DNA of 64,000 nt from Streptomyces abyssomicinicus (lineage in GTDB: Bacteria; Actinomycetota; Actinomycetes; Streptomycetales; Streptomycetaceae), in NCBI RefSeq assembly GCF_008974245.1, contig NZ_BBZI01000015.1:62001-126000 (forward strand), written 5' to 3'. Shown here piece by piece: positions 1 through 9,256 of this stretch. The position numbers and the translations under genes were made by a program. The notes under the pieces were generated by a model. It worked only from the letters and a program-made list of their open reading frames with translations, made no database searches and was not told the DNA's origin. Numbering within the stretch: the first letter of the stretch is position 1; every line of letters begins with the position of its first letter.

Positions 1-10
1 GGAATCCTCC

Positions 11-74
11 GCGACGGGCCCCCGCAAGGGATCCGCACCGCGACGGACCCGCCGCAAGGGACGCCCCCGCAAGG
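11..74. repeat. short direct repeats upstream of glnD
   Basis: Two imperfect 30-bp direct copies of a GCGACGG...CCGCAAGGG unit lie at about 11-31 and 41-61. A third CCGCAAGG follows at 67-74. They fill the gap before glnD. No function can be read from them. Confidence 0.5.
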
Positions 75-99
75 CAGGCAGAGGAACAGGAGTCGCCGG

Positions 100-2565
100 G
101 TGACGAGCACGGACACGCGTGAAGAGACCGAGGACTCGGGACCCGGCGGCTACGCGGCGGCCCGGCTGGGCCTCCTCCAGGAGGAGGCCCGGTCCGGGCC
201 CTCCCGCCGCAGGACGCTCTCCCAGCTCACCGACCGCTGGCTGGCCGGCCTCTTCGCCGCCGCCGCGCCCGCCGCCCGCGGCCTGGCCCTGGTCGCCGTC
301 GGCGGCTACGGCCGCGGGGAACTCTGCCCCCGGAGCGACCTCGACCTGCTGCTCCTGCACGACGGCTCCGACCCGGACGCCGTCGCCGCCGTGGCCGACC
401 GCCTCTGGTACCCCGTCTGGGATCTCGGCCTCGCCCTCGACCACTCCGTCCGCACCCCCGCCGAGGCCGGCAAGACCGCTGCCGACGACCTCAAGGTCCA
501 GCTCGGCCTGCTCGACGCCCGTCACCTGGCCGGCGACCTCACCCTCACCACCGGGCTGCGCACCGCCGTCCTCGCCGACTGGCGCAACCAGGCCCCCCGG
601 CGCCTCCCCGAACTCCGCGACCTGTGCGCCGACCGCGCCCATCGCGCCGGCGAACTGCGGTTCCTCCTCGAACCCGACCTCAAGGAGGCCCACGGTGGCC
701 TGCGCGACGCGACCGTGCTGCGCGCCGTCGCCGCCTCCTGGCTGGCGGACGCCCCGCGCGAGGGCCTGGACGCCGCCCGCCGCACCCTCCTCGACGTCCG
801 CGACGCCCTCCACCTGACCACCGGGCGCGCCACCGACCGCCTCTCCCTCCAGGAACAGGACCAGGTCGCCGCCCGTCTCGGCCTGCTCGACGCCGACATC
901 CTGCTGCGCCAGGTCTACGAGGCGGCCCGCGTCATCTCCTACGCCGGCGACGTCACCTGGCGCGAGGTCGGCCGGGTGCTGCGGGCCCGCTCCGCACGGC
1001 CCCGACTGCGCTCCCTGATCGGCGGCGGCCGGCCCGCGCCGGAACGCACCCCGCTCGCCGAGGGCGTCGTGGAACAGGACGGCGAGGTGGTGCTGGCCCG
1101 CGCCGCCCGCCCCGACCGCGACCCCGTCCTCCCGCTGCGCGCCGCCGCCGCGGCCGCCGAGGCGGGCCTGCCGCTGTCGCTGCACGCCGTACGGCGGCTG
1201 GCCGCCGACACCGCGCCGATGCCGGTGCCCTGGCCGGCCGAGGCACGCGAGCAACTGGTGACGCTGCTCGGCTCCGGGCCCGCCACCGTCGACGTGTGGG
1301 ACGCCCTGGAGGCCGAAGGGCTGATCACCCGGCTGCTGCCCGACTGGGAACGCGTCCGCTGCCGTCCGCAGCGCAACGCCGTCCACCTCTGGACCGTCGA
1401 CCGGCACCTGATCGAGACCGCGGTCCGGGCCTCGCGGAACATCCGTCGGGTCGGCCGCCCCGACCTGCTGCTGGTCGCCGCGCTGCTGCACGACATCGGC
1501 AAGGGCTGGCCGGGCGACCACTCGGTGGCCGGCGAGACCATCGTCAAGGACGTCGCCGCCCGGATCGGCTTCGACCGGCAGGACGTCGCCGTGCTGGCCG
1601 CGCTCGTCCGCCACCACCTGCTCCTGGTGGAGACCGCGACCCGGCGCGACCTCGACGACCCGGCCACCATCCAGCTCGTCGCCGACGCCGTCGGTTCGCC
1701 GGCCACGCTGGAACTGCTGCACGCCCTCACCGAGGCCGACGCCCTCGCCACCGGGCCTGCCGCCTGGTCGTCCTGGCGGGCCTCACTCGTCGCCGACCTG
1801 GTCCGGCGGGTCGCCGCCGCGCTGGCCGGCGACGCGCCCGCCGACCCGCCGGAGGCGGCCCCCACCGCAGAGCAGGAACGGCTCGCGGTCGAGGCGGTCG
1901 TCACCGGGGGGCCGGTCCTGGTGCTGCGGGCCCAGCCCGGCGAGGAGGACGCGGCGGAGGGGGCGAGCGCACCGGAACAGCCCGAACCGCTCGGCGTGGA
2001 ACTGCGGATCGCGGTGCCCGAACGGGGCGGGGTGCTGCCCGCCGTGGCCGGTGTGCTCGCCATGCACCGGCTGACCGTGCGCACGGCGGAGCTGCGGCCG
2101 CTGGAACTGCCGGACATCGCCGCCGCCGGACCGTCCGTGCTGCTGCTCGACTGGCGGGTGGCCGCGGAGTACGGCGCCCTGCCGCAGGCCGCCCGGCTCC
2201 GCGCCGACCTGGTCCGGGCGCTGGACGGCTCGCTGGACATCGCGGCCCGGCTCGCCGAGCGGGACGCCGCCTACCCCCGACGGCGCGGCGGGGTCGCGGC
2301 GCCGCCGCGGGTGACGGTCGCGGGCGCGGCGTCCCGGCACGCCACGGTCATCGAGGTCCGCGCCCACGACGCGCCGGGGCTGCTGCACCGGATCGGCCGC
2401 GCGCTGGAGACGGCGGGCGTGCGGGTGCGCAGCGCGCACGTCAGCACGCTGGGGGCCAACGTGGTCGACAGCTTCTACGTCACCGACGCGAAGGGCGCGC
2501 CGCTGCCCGACGCGGAGGCGTCAGCGGTCGCCCAGGCCCTGGAGAGCACACTGCGGGAGGGCTGA
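100..2565 (+). CDS. glnD: [Protein-PII] uridylyltransferase/uridylyl-removing enzyme
   Basis: This enzyme modifies the PII signal protein GlnK in response to nitrogen status; in Streptomyces the GlnD reaction is adenylylation rather than uridylylation. The 821-residue product shows the nucleotidyltransferase motif GGYGRGEL...SDLDLLLL near residues 67-83. An HD phosphohydrolase motif (LLHDIGKGWPGDHS) lies near residue 465. Two ACT-like domains occupy the C-terminus (about 625-700 and 745-815). The GTG at 100 is the first plausible start, after a purine-rich GAGGAACAGGAG stretch. The genes normally upstream (amtB, glnK) are outside the window. The length fits the family and all key motifs are present. 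Confidence 0.95.
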   Translation: MTSTDTREETEDSGPGGYAAARLGLLQEEARSGPSRRRTLSQLTDRWLAGLFAAAAPAARGLALVAVGGYGRGELCPRSDLDLLLLHDGSDPDAVAAVADRLWYPVWDLGLALDHSVRTPAEAGKTAADDLKVQLGLLDARHLAGDLTLTTGLRTAVLADWRNQAPRRLPELRDLCADRAHRAGELRFLLEPDLKEAHGGLRDATVLRAVAASWLADAPREGLDAARRTLLDVRDALHLTTGRATDRLSLQEQDQVAARLGLLDADILLRQVYEAARVISYAGDVTWREVGRVLRARSARPRLRSLIGGGRPAPERTPLAEGVVEQDGEVVLARAARPDRDPVLPLRAAAAAAEAGLPLSLHAVRRLAADTAPMPVPWPAEAREQLVTLLGSGPATVDVWDALEAEGLITRLLPDWERVRCRPQRNAVHLWTVDRHLIETAVRASRNIRRVGRPDLLLVAALLHDIGKGWPGDHSVAGETIVKDVAARIGFDRQDVAVLAALVRHHLLLVETATRRDLDDPATIQLVADAVGSPATLELLHALTEADALATGPAAWSSWRASLVADLVRRVAAALAGDAPADPPEAAPTAEQERLAVEAVVTGGPVLVLRAQPGEEDAAEGASAPEQPEPLGVELRIAVPERGGVLPAVAGVLAMHRLTVRTAELRPLELPDIAAAGPSVLLLDWRVAAEYGALPQAARLRADLVRALDGSLDIAARLAERDAAYPRRRGGVAAPPRVTVAGAASRHATVIEVRAHDAPGLLHRIGRALETAGVRVRSAHVSTLGANVVDSFYVTDAKGAPLPDAEASAVAQALESTLREG

Positions 2566-2902
2566 CACCCCCTGCCCTCCCCGGCCCGCCCGCGACGCCG
2601 CGGGAGGCCGGGGCATGCCGCAAGGGCGGGTCGGGGGGCACGGCGGTGCCGTCCGCCCGGGCCGTGCCCGCGGACGCCGAGGTGCGGGGTGAGGTGCGGG
2701 GCACCACGGTTCCCGGGGCCGGTGGAGTGGACCGCCGGGCCGCCGGTGCGGGGCGCGCACGGGCCGGCCGGTGCGCGGCGCGCGGCGACGTGAGGCCTCG
2801 CGGGCCGGGCCGTTCGCGACCGGCAGGGACCGGCAGCGGTCCGGGCCAGATACCCTGGACACCACATTCATCCGCCCCCGACACCGAGGACCGACGAGCG
2901 CC
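2566..2902. other. glnD-ffh intergenic region
   Basis: This is 337 bp of very GC-rich sequence without a credible gene. A TACCCT hexamer at about 2851-2856, some 50 bp before the ffh start, could be a -10 element, but no convincing -35 is visible. Several imperfect GC palindromes are present, none with a clear T-run. Confidence 0.4.
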
Positions 2903-4453
2903 GTGTTCGATACCCTCTCCGACCGCCTCAGCGCGACTTTCAAAAACCTCCGCGGGAAAGGCCGGCTCACCGAGGCGGACATCGACGCCACGGCCCGCGA
3001 GATCCGTATCGCGCTCCTCGAGGCGGACGTCGCACTGCCGGTCGTGCGCTCCTTCATCAAGAGCGTCAAGGAGCGGGCCCTCGGTGCCGAGGTCTCGAAG
3101 GCCCTGAACCCCGCCCAGCAGGTCATCAAGATCGTCAACGACGAGCTGGTCACCATCCTCGGTGGCGAGACCCGCCGCCTGCGGTTCGCCAAGAACCCGC
3201 CGACCGTGATCATGCTCGCCGGCCTCCAGGGCGCCGGCAAGACCACCCTCGCGGGCAAGCTCGGCAAGTGGCTGAAGGACCAGGGACACTCCCCGCTTCT
3301 CGTCGCCGCCGACCTCCAGCGCCCCAACGCCGTGAACCAGCTCAGCGTGGTCGCCGAGCGCGCCGGTGTCGCCGTCTACGCGCCGGAGCCGGGCAACGGC
3401 GTCGGCGACCCGGTGAAGGTGGCCAAGGACTCCATCGACTTCGCGCGGACCAAGGTCCACGACATCGTGGTCGTGGACACCGCCGGCCGCCTCGGTATCG
3501 ACGCCGAGATGATGCAGCAGGCCGCCGACATCCGGGACGCCGTCTCGCCCGACGAGATCCTCTTCGTCGTCGACGCGATGATCGGCCAGGACGCGGTGAA
3601 CACCGCCGAGGCCTTCCGCGACGGCGTCGGCTTCGACGGCGTGGTGCTCTCCAAGCTCGACGGTGACGCCCGAGGCGGTGCCGCGCTGTCGATCGCCTCG
3701 ATCACCGGCAAGCCGATCATGTTCGCGTCGAACGGTGAGAAGCTCGAGGACTTCGACGCCTTCCACCCTGACCGGATGGCCTCCCGCATCCTCGACATGG
3801 GTGACCTGCTCACCCTGATCGAGCAGGCGGAGAAGACGTTCGACCAGGCCGAGGCCGAGAAGATGGCCTCCAAGCTGGCCTCCAAGAAGGGCCAGGAGTT
3901 CACCCTCGACGACTTCCTGTCCCAGATGGAGCAGGTCAGGAAGATGGGGTCGATCTCCAAGCTTCTCGGCATGCTCCCGGGCATGGGTCAGATCAAGGAC
4001 CAGATCAACAACCTCGACGAGCGTGAGGTCGACCGCACTGCCGCGATCATCAAGTCGATGACCCCGGCCGAGCGCACCGACCCGCTGATCATCAACGGAT
4101 CCCGCCGGGCCCGTATCGCCCGGGGTTCGGGTGTCGAGGTCAGCGCGGTGAAGAACCTGATCGAGCGGTTCCTCGAAGCGCGCAAGATGATGTCGCGGAT
4201 GGCCCAGGGCGGCGGCATGCCGGGCATGCCGGGGGTGCCCGGCATGGGCGGCGGTCCGGGCCGGCAGAAGAAGCAGCAGAAGAAGGCCAAGGGCAAGCAG
4301 CGCTCCGGCAACCCGATGAAGCGCCGGCAGCAGGAGCTGGAGGAGGCCCAGCGGCGCGAGGCCGCGGCGCAGGGCGGCAACGCCTTCGGCCTGCCCCAGC
4401 AGGGCTCCAAGGACTTCGAGCTCCCCGACGAGTTCAAGAAGTTCATGGGCTGA
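2903..4453 (+). CDS. ffh: Signal recognition particle GTPase Ffh
   Basis: Ffh is the protein part of the SRP. It binds signal sequences of nascent membrane proteins together with 4.5S RNA and delivers ribosomes to FtsY. The 516-residue product has the N domain, then the GTPase G domain with P-loop GLQGAGKTT at about residues 107-115, DTAGR near 195 and SKLDGDARGG near 250. The C-terminal M domain is Met/Gly-rich (MMSRMAQGGGMPGMPG). The GTG at 2903, giving MFDTLSDRLS, is chosen because it matches the conserved N-terminus; the frame stays open upstream to 2771 without family similarity. It is probably monocistronic, with a hairpin terminator following. Confidence 0.96.
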   Translation: MFDTLSDRLSATFKNLRGKGRLTEADIDATAREIRIALLEADVALPVVRSFIKSVKERALGAEVSKALNPAQQVIKIVNDELVTILGGETRRLRFAKNPPTVIMLAGLQGAGKTTLAGKLGKWLKDQGHSPLLVAADLQRPNAVNQLSVVAERAGVAVYAPEPGNGVGDPVKVAKDSIDFARTKVHDIVVVDTAGRLGIDAEMMQQAADIRDAVSPDEILFVVDAMIGQDAVNTAEAFRDGVGFDGVVLSKLDGDARGGAALSIASITGKPIMFASNGEKLEDFDAFHPDRMASRILDMGDLLTLIEQAEKTFDQAEAEKMASKLASKKGQEFTLDDFLSQMEQVRKMGSISKLLGMLPGMGQIKDQINNLDEREVDRTAAIIKSMTPAERTDPLIINGSRRARIARGSGVEVSAVKNLIERFLEARKMMSRMAQGGGMPGMPGVPGMGGGPGRQKKQQKKAKGKQRSGNPMKRRQQELEEAQRREAAAQGGNAFGLPQQGSKDFELPDEFKKFMG

Positions 4454-4474
4454 CGAGGCCGTCCGACCGACGCC

Positions 4475-4512
4475 GAGCCGGGTGCGCCCCCACTGCGGGG
4501 GCCGCCCGGCTC
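4475..4512. terminator. Hairpin terminator between ffh and the convergent methyltransferase
   Basis: Outer stem GAGCCGGG/CCCGGCTC (4475-4482 and 4505-4512) encloses an inner GCCCCC/GGGGGC stem. It lies between two convergent genes and could serve both directions. Confidence 0.6.
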
Positions 4513-4537
4513 TCGCGTCGCGCGGGGCGTGCCGGCG

Positions 4538-5389
4538 CTACCGGGTGCGGGCGACGAGATAGCGGAAGACGTTGGGCATCCAGACCGTGCCGTCCGCGCG
4601 GACGTAGGGGTGCAGGGCCTCGCGGAGTTCCTTGTCGACCTGGGTGTGGTCCGTGGCGGCCGCCGCCGCGTCGAAGAGGCCGGTCGACCACAGTCCCCGC
4701 ACCGCGCTGTCGATCCCGGCGTAGCCGAACGGGCACGAGACCCGGCCGGAACCGTCGGGGACCAGACCGGCCCGCCGGGCGACGTCCTCCAGGTCGTCCC
4801 GGCCGGTCGGCCGCCAGTGTCCCGGGTGCGGGGAGGGCTCGGCCGGCCGAGCCGCGGCCCGCAGCACCGTCGCGGTGGCGCACCGCTCGGGGGGTCCCCA
4901 CCCGGCCAGCACCACCGCCGCGCCCCGCCGCGCGAGCGGCGCGGCCTCCCGCAGCCGGGCCACCAGGGCGTCGTCGTCGCCGGTGAGGCAGCCGACCGGC
5001 TCCAGCGCGGTCACCACCGTGTACGCGTCCGTCCGGGCGGGCGCCCGTTCCGCCAGCCGGGTCACGCCGCCGCCCACGCCACCGCTCACCCCGTCGGCGT
5101 CCGCCGTCAGCCGTTCCCGTGCCAGGTTGAGCCGTTCGGGTGAGTCCGGTTCCACGCCGGTGACGTCGGCACCCCGCCCCGCCGCCATCAGCAGCGCCAG
5201 CCCGGAGCCGCAGCCCAGCCCCAGCAGTCGGGTGCCGGGGCCCACGCCCAGCCGCTCGTGGACGGCCTCGTAGAGCGGGACGAGCATGCGCTCCTGGATC
5301 TCGGACCAGTCGCGGGCCCGGGTCCGCGGGTCCGCCTCCCTGATGCGGGCCGCAAGGGGAGGGTGACGTCGTACGAGAGTGGATGTCAT
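4538..5389 (-). CDS. SAM-dependent methyltransferase
   Basis: This is a class I methyltransferase-like protein of 283 residues. It has the SAM-binding motif LLGLGCGSGLALLMAA at about residues 55-70 and an acidic residue ending strand 2 (VTGVEPDSPERL). Substrate is unknown. The ATG at 5389 (MTSTLVRRHPP) is chosen; the frame is open upstream to 5536, but that part reads like GC-rich noise. It converges on ffh and has a 547-bp region in front of it. The LGLGCGSG motif has a Gly where an acidic residue is common after strand 1, a tolerated variation. Confidence 0.8.
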   Translation of the reverse strand: MTSTLVRRHPPLAARIREADPRTRARDWSEIQERMLVPLYEAVHERLGVGPGTRLLGLGCGSGLALLMAAGRGADVTGVEPDSPERLNLARERLTADADGVSGGVGGGVTRLAERAPARTDAYTVVTALEPVGCLTGDDDALVARLREAAPLARRGAAVVLAGWGPPERCATATVLRAAARPAEPSPHPGHWRPTGRDDLEDVARRAGLVPDGSGRVSCPFGYAGIDSAVRGLWSTGLFDAAAAATDHTQVDKELREALHPYVRADGTVWMPNVFRYLVARTR

Positions 5390-5936
5390 GTGGAGCGCCC
5401 CAATCGCCGAAGAGTTGCCGCCTGTCTGTCCGGCCGTCCGTGGTGGCCGTCGTGCGCGCAGCGCCGGCGCCGTGGTGTGCCCCGGCTTCCCCCCGTATGC
5501 CAGATAACTGCGTCGACGCCGCGCCGTCCAGGGCATGTGGACACCGCAATGCCGGATGCGGGCGTATACGGCGAGATTTCACATACCGGTAACCGCCGGG
5601 GCAACCGGAGACGGCCGTCGCGCGTCGTGAAAGGCGGGACATCCCGGGACGGGACCCCGGCGGCAGGACCCGGCGCTACGGGGTATAACCTCACGATCAC
5701 GTCGGAATCGCGCCAACCTGTGGTGTGCGCGGGGGCGTGGGCGGCGCATCGTGCGCCGGTACCGCCGGGTGCGTACGTGCGACTACGTACCGGCTTGTGA
5801 CGAGACGTCAGGCTTCTGCGCAGATCAGCGCACCCGTCCTCGTCCGGACGCATCAGACTGAACTGACGGGTACGTGCAAATTATTTGGGATGGCCCGGAA
5901 TAGGAACACAGAGGGCTCCGGCGTCGTTGTCATTAC
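5390..5936. promoter_or_regulatory. Divergent regulatory region, including an ECF-type promoter for the SprT-like gene
   Basis: This gene-free 547-bp stretch contains locally AT-richer patches (for example GTATAACC near 5680 and CAAATTATTTGGG near 5878). Close to the rightward gene there is GGAAC (5903-5907), an 18-nt spacer and GTT (5926-5928). That matches the -35/-10 architecture of ECF sigma promoters in Streptomyces. Transcription from it would begin at or next to the GTG at 5937, giving a leaderless mRNA. The assignment to one sigma factor is inference. Confidence 0.5.
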
Positions 5937-6536
5937 GTGAGCACGACACCACCTGTTCTCGCCGCCGAGCTGGCGCAGGCATGGGCCGACATCCAACGGC
6001 ACCATCCCGAGCTTCCTGACTTGGCCGCGCCCGAATCACTGATCGGGGAGTCGTCGTCCGCCTGCGGACACGAGCTCTCCTTCGAGCGACTCCTCCACGA
6101 GGCAGTCCATGGCATCGCCGCCGCCCGCGGTATCCGCGACACCTCGCGGGCCGGCCGCTACCACAACCGCAGGTTCCTGGCGATCGCCGAGGAGCTCGGG
6201 CTCGACCATCCGGAGGAGCCGCATCCCAGCAGCGGCTTCTCGCTGGTCACGCTCAAGCCCGACGCGAAGCGCCGGTACCGGCCCACGATCGACCGGCTGC
6301 AGCGTGCGCTCAAGGCGCACGACGCTGCGGTGGCGTCGGACACGGCCGGCACCTTCCGGGGACCCGCGGCCCGGCACGGGTCGTCGGGAGGAGGTGTGCG
6401 GGTCAAGGCCGTCTGCGACTGCGGACGCAACGTGCGCGTCGTTCCGTCCGTCCTGGCGCAGGCGCCGATCGTCTGCGGGGGCTGCGGGAAGCCCTTCCGG
6501 ATTCCCGAGCCCGAGCCGCTGGCCGCGGCGAGCTGA
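5937..6536 (+). CDS. SprT-like zinc metalloprotease-type protein
   Basis: The 199-residue product carries an HExxH motif (HEAVH, residues 54-58) followed by a possible third zinc ligand in YHNRRF (His76), the layout of SprT/Spartan-type domains. A C-terminal zinc ribbon has CxC (160/162) and CxxC (180/183). Spartan proteins degrade DNA-crosslinked proteins; bacterial SprT-like members are poorly characterised, so this role is inferred. The GTG at 5937 has no Shine-Dalgarno sequence. The upstream ECF-type promoter would place the transcript start at the codon, consistent with leaderless translation. It stands alone between divergent and downstream genes. Confidence 0.7.
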   Translation: MSTTPPVLAAELAQAWADIQRHHPELPDLAAPESLIGESSSACGHELSFERLLHEAVHGIAAARGIRDTSRAGRYHNRRFLAIAEELGLDHPEEPHPSSGFSLVTLKPDAKRRYRPTIDRLQRALKAHDAAVASDTAGTFRGPAARHGSSGGGVRVKAVCDCGRNVRVVPSVLAQAPIVCGGCGKPFRIPEPEPLAAAS

Positions 6537-6778
6537 GCGGCCGAGGCGGCGGAGGTGCCGCGCGGAGCCGGCGCATCGTGGACGCCGGCCCTGCGCGGCC
6601 CCCGTATGCCCCCGTTCGGATCCATGGCCGGTCGTGTGGCAGAATGGCCAGCTGTACTCGACAGTCGCACAGGACCCCTCTCTCCTCCGGCTGACGCGTC
6701 CATCGGGCACTCGGTGCCGCAACCCCACGCGGCTTCCCGTCGCGCCCCACCACGTCAATTCCAGGAGATTCCACTCCC
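6537..6778. promoter_or_regulatory. rpsP promoter/leader region
   Basis: This 242-bp gap precedes the ribosomal operon. A CAGAAT hexamer near 6651 resembles a -10 element. A good ribosome binding site, CCAGGAGATT, lies just before the GTG at 6779. There is no clear structured leader. Confidence 0.4.
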
Positions 6779-7207
6779 GTGGCAGTCAAGATCAAGCTGA
6801 AGCGTCTGGGCAAGATCCGTTCGCCTCACTACCGCATCGTCGTCGCCGACAGCCGTACCCGCCGTGACGGCCGGGCGATCGAGGAGATCGGCAAGTACCA
6901 CCCGACGTACAACCCGTCGGTGATGGAGGTCGACGCCGAGCGTGTCGCGTACTGGCTCTCCGTCGGCGCCCAGCCGACCGAGCCGGTTCTCGCCATCCTC
7001 AAGAAGACCGGCGACTGGCAGAAGTTCAAGGGCGAGCCCGCCCCGGCGCCGCTGCTGCAGCGTGCCGAGAAGCCCGCGCGTCCGTCCTTCGAGGCTCTCG
7101 GCGGTGACGACGAGGGCAAGGGCGAGGCCATCACCCAGAAGAAGAAGGCCGAGAAGAAGGACGAGGCCGCCGCCGAGTCCGCTCCGGCTGAGTCGACCGA
7201 GGCCTGA
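6779..7207 (+). CDS. rpsP: 30S ribosomal protein S16
   Basis: S16 is an assembly protein of the 30S subunit. The sequence begins MAVKIKLKRLGKIRSPHYRI and contains the family core through about residue 85. A Lys/Ala/Glu-rich tail follows (about residues 100-142), making it longer than the 80-90 residues usual outside actinobacteria. The start is GTG at 6779 with AGGAG 9 nt upstream. It is the first gene of an operon with khpA (2-nt gap), rimM and trmD. Confidence 0.97.
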   Translation: MAVKIKLKRLGKIRSPHYRIVVADSRTRRDGRAIEEIGKYHPTYNPSVMEVDAERVAYWLSVGAQPTEPVLAILKKTGDWQKFKGEPAPAPLLQRAEKPARPSFEALGGDDEGKGEAITQKKKAEKKDEAAAESAPAESTEA

Positions 7208-7209
7208 GC

Positions 7210-7449
7210 ATGCTCGAGGAGGCTCTCGAGCACCTCGTGAAGGGCATCGTCGACAACCCTGACGATGTGCAGGTCGCCTCGCGCGACCTGCGTCGCGGAC
7301 GCGTGCTCGAGGTCCGGGTCCACCCGGACGACCTCGGCAAGGTGATCGGCCGTAACGGTCGCACCGCACGCGCCCTGCGTACCGTCGTGGGCGCCATCGG
7401 CGGTCGCGGCATCCGCGTCGACCTGGTCGACGTGGACGACGTCCGCTGA
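7210..7449 (+). CDS. khpA: KH-domain RNA-binding protein KhpA
   Basis: This 79-residue single KH domain has the RNA-binding loop VIGRNGRTARALR (GxxG type) at about residues 43-55. KhpA proteins bind many RNAs and act in cell division and translation control in Gram-positive bacteria; its role here is inferred from the family. It sits 2 bp after rpsP, the standard actinobacterial position between S16 and RimM. It starts at ATG 7210. Confidence 0.93.
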   Translation: MLEEALEHLVKGIVDNPDDVQVASRDLRRGRVLEVRVHPDDLGKVIGRNGRTARALRTVVGAIGGRGIRVDLVDVDDVR

Positions 7450-7466
7450 CACACGCAACACCGGCT

Positions 7467-7502
7467 CGGGCCGGGGACGGCCTCAGGGCCGTCCCCGGCC
7501 CG
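7467..7502 (+). terminator. Strong hairpin after khpA
   Basis: A perfect 16-bp stem (7467-7482 and 7487-7502) with a TCAG loop follows khpA by 17 bp. It lacks a T-run, so it may act as an attenuator or processing site between rpsP-khpA and rimM-trmD. Confidence 0.65.
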
Positions 7503-7627
7503 CGGTCGTTGCGCGACCCGCGTCGTCGCGCGGCCCAGGTCGTTCCCGTCCCCCGCGGCCGGTGTCGACGCACCCCGGGCACCACAGTTCCGGTCATCCG
7601 CAGTCCCCGATCAGGAGAGCAAGCACA

Positions 7628-8287
7628 GTGCAGCTGGTAGTCGCACGGATCGGCCGCGCCCACGGCATCAAGGGCGACGTCACCGTCGAGGTACGTACGG
7701 ACGAGCCGGAGCTGCGGCTCGCGCCCGGCGCCGTCCTGGCCACCGACCCGCCCTCGGCCGGTCCCCTGACCATCGAGACGGGCCGGGTGCACAGCGGCCG
7801 GCTGCTCCTGCGCTTCGAGGGCGTGCGCGACCGCACCGGCGCCGAGGCGCTGCGCAACATCCTCCTGATCGCGGACGTCGACCCGGAGGAGCTGCCCGAG
7901 GAGGAGGACGAGTACTACGACCACCAGCTGATGGACCTGGACGTGGTGACCGTCGACGGCGCCGAGGTCGGGCGGATCACCGAGATCTCGCACCTGCCCT
8001 CGCAGGACCTGTTCGTGGTCGAGCGTCCTGACGGCAGCGAGGTCTACGTGCCGTTCGTGCAGGAGATCGTCGTGGAGATCGACCTGGAGGAGCAGCGTGC
8101 CGTCATCGATCCGCCGCCCGGCCTGATCGACGACCGCGCCGAGATCGCCTCGGCCCGCCAGGCCGCGGAGGAAGCGGCCGAGGCCGCCGGCACGGAGCCG
8201 GAGGATCCCGGCGCCGCGGATCCGGCCGAGGGGCGCGCCACCGACGGCGGCTCCTCCGACGACGAGCCGAAGCGGGACCAGGCCTGA
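7628..8287 (+). CDS. rimM: 16S rRNA processing protein RimM
   Basis: RimM binds S19 and helps mature the 3' domain of 16S rRNA. The 219-residue product starts MQLVVARIGRAHGIKGDVTV, the conserved RimM N-domain opening. It has a PRC-barrel (DLDVVTVDGAEVGRITEISH...LFVVERPDG) at about residues 100-165. An acidic Ala/Glu/Asp-rich tail of about 50 residues is beyond the usual length. The GTG at 7628 is preceded by AGGAGAG at 8-nt spacing. The stop overlaps the trmD start by one base, indicating coupling. Confidence 0.95.
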   Translation: MQLVVARIGRAHGIKGDVTVEVRTDEPELRLAPGAVLATDPPSAGPLTIETGRVHSGRLLLRFEGVRDRTGAEALRNILLIADVDPEELPEEEDEYYDHQLMDLDVVTVDGAEVGRITEISHLPSQDLFVVERPDGSEVYVPFVQEIVVEIDLEEQRAVIDPPPGLIDDRAEIASARQAAEEAAEAAGTEPEDPGAADPAEGRATDGGSSDDEPKRDQA

Positions 8288-9120
8288 TGCGTCTCGACGT
8301 CGTCACCATCTTCCCGGAGTACCTGGAACCGCTGAACGTCTCGCTCGTGGGCAAGGCGCGCGCCCGCGGGCAGCTCCAGGTCGGCGTCCACGACCTGCGG
8401 GACTGGACCTACGACCGGCACAACACCGTCGACGACACCCCGTACGGCGGCGGCCCCGGCATGGTCATGAAGACCGAGCCTTGGGGCGACGCGCTCGACG
8501 AGATCCTCGCCGACGGCTACGAGGCCGGCGCCCGCGGACCGGTGCTGGTGGTCCCCACCCCCAGCGGACGCCCGTTCACCCAGGAACTCGCCGTCGAACT
8601 CTCCGAGCGGCCCTGGCTGGTCTTCACCCCGGCCCGCTACGAGGGCATCGACCGCCGGGTGATCGACGAGTACGCCACCCGCATGCCGGTGTACGAGGTG
8701 TCCATCGGCGACTACGTGCTGGCCGGCGGCGAGGCCGCCGTGCTGGTGGTCACCGAGGCGGTGGCCCGCCTGCTGCCGGGCGTGCTGGGCAACGCCGAGT
8801 CGCACCGCGACGACTCCTTCGCCCCGGGCGCCATGGCCAACCTGCTGGAGGGCCCCGTCCACACCAAGCCGCCCGTGTGGCGCGGACGCGGGATCCCCGA
8901 GGTGCTGCTCAGCGGCCACCACGGGAAGATCGCCCGCTGGCGCCGCGACGAGGCGCTGCGCCGCACCACCGCCCACCGGCCCGACCTGATCGAGCGCACC
9001 GCGCCCGCGGCCTTCGACAAGAAGGACCGCGAGATGCTCTCCATCCTCGGCTGGGCGCCCGATCCGGAGGGCGAGCGGTCCGGGCGGTTTTGGCGCCGCG
9101 TCGAAGACGTGGAAGAATAG
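8287..9120 (+). CDS. trmD: tRNA (guanine-37-N1)-methyltransferase
   Basis: TrmD methylates G37 next to the anticodon, preventing +1 frameshifting. The 277-residue SPOUT-family protein starts MRLDVVTIFPEYLEPL. It has the knot motifs (YGGGPGMVMK near residue 57, ARYEGIDRRVIDEY near 118, GDYVLAGGEAAVLV near 140). The ATG at 8287 overlaps the rimM stop (TGATG). It is followed by rplS 136 bp downstream, as in other bacteria. Confidence 0.97.
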   Translation: MRLDVVTIFPEYLEPLNVSLVGKARARGQLQVGVHDLRDWTYDRHNTVDDTPYGGGPGMVMKTEPWGDALDEILADGYEAGARGPVLVVPTPSGRPFTQELAVELSERPWLVFTPARYEGIDRRVIDEYATRMPVYEVSIGDYVLAGGEAAVLVVTEAVARLLPGVLGNAESHRDDSFAPGAMANLLEGPVHTKPPVWRGRGIPEVLLSGHHGKIARWRRDEALRRTTAHRPDLIERTAPAAFDKKDREMLSILGWAPDPEGERSGRFWRRVEDVEE

Positions 9121-9256
9121 GCGGCTGTTGTGCGTGGCCCGGCGCGCGCCCCTGCCACAGGGGGACACGACGCGGCGACCCGGTCACGGCGACGCTCTCT
9201 TGATGAAACCTAGTTCCCGTTGATGGCCTGTGGCATCAGCGAAGAAAGCAGACGAA

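Noticed and set aside
9121..9256. Structured autoregulatory leader before rplS
   Set aside because: I could not identify a known L19 leader structure. The gap may simply hold a promoter.
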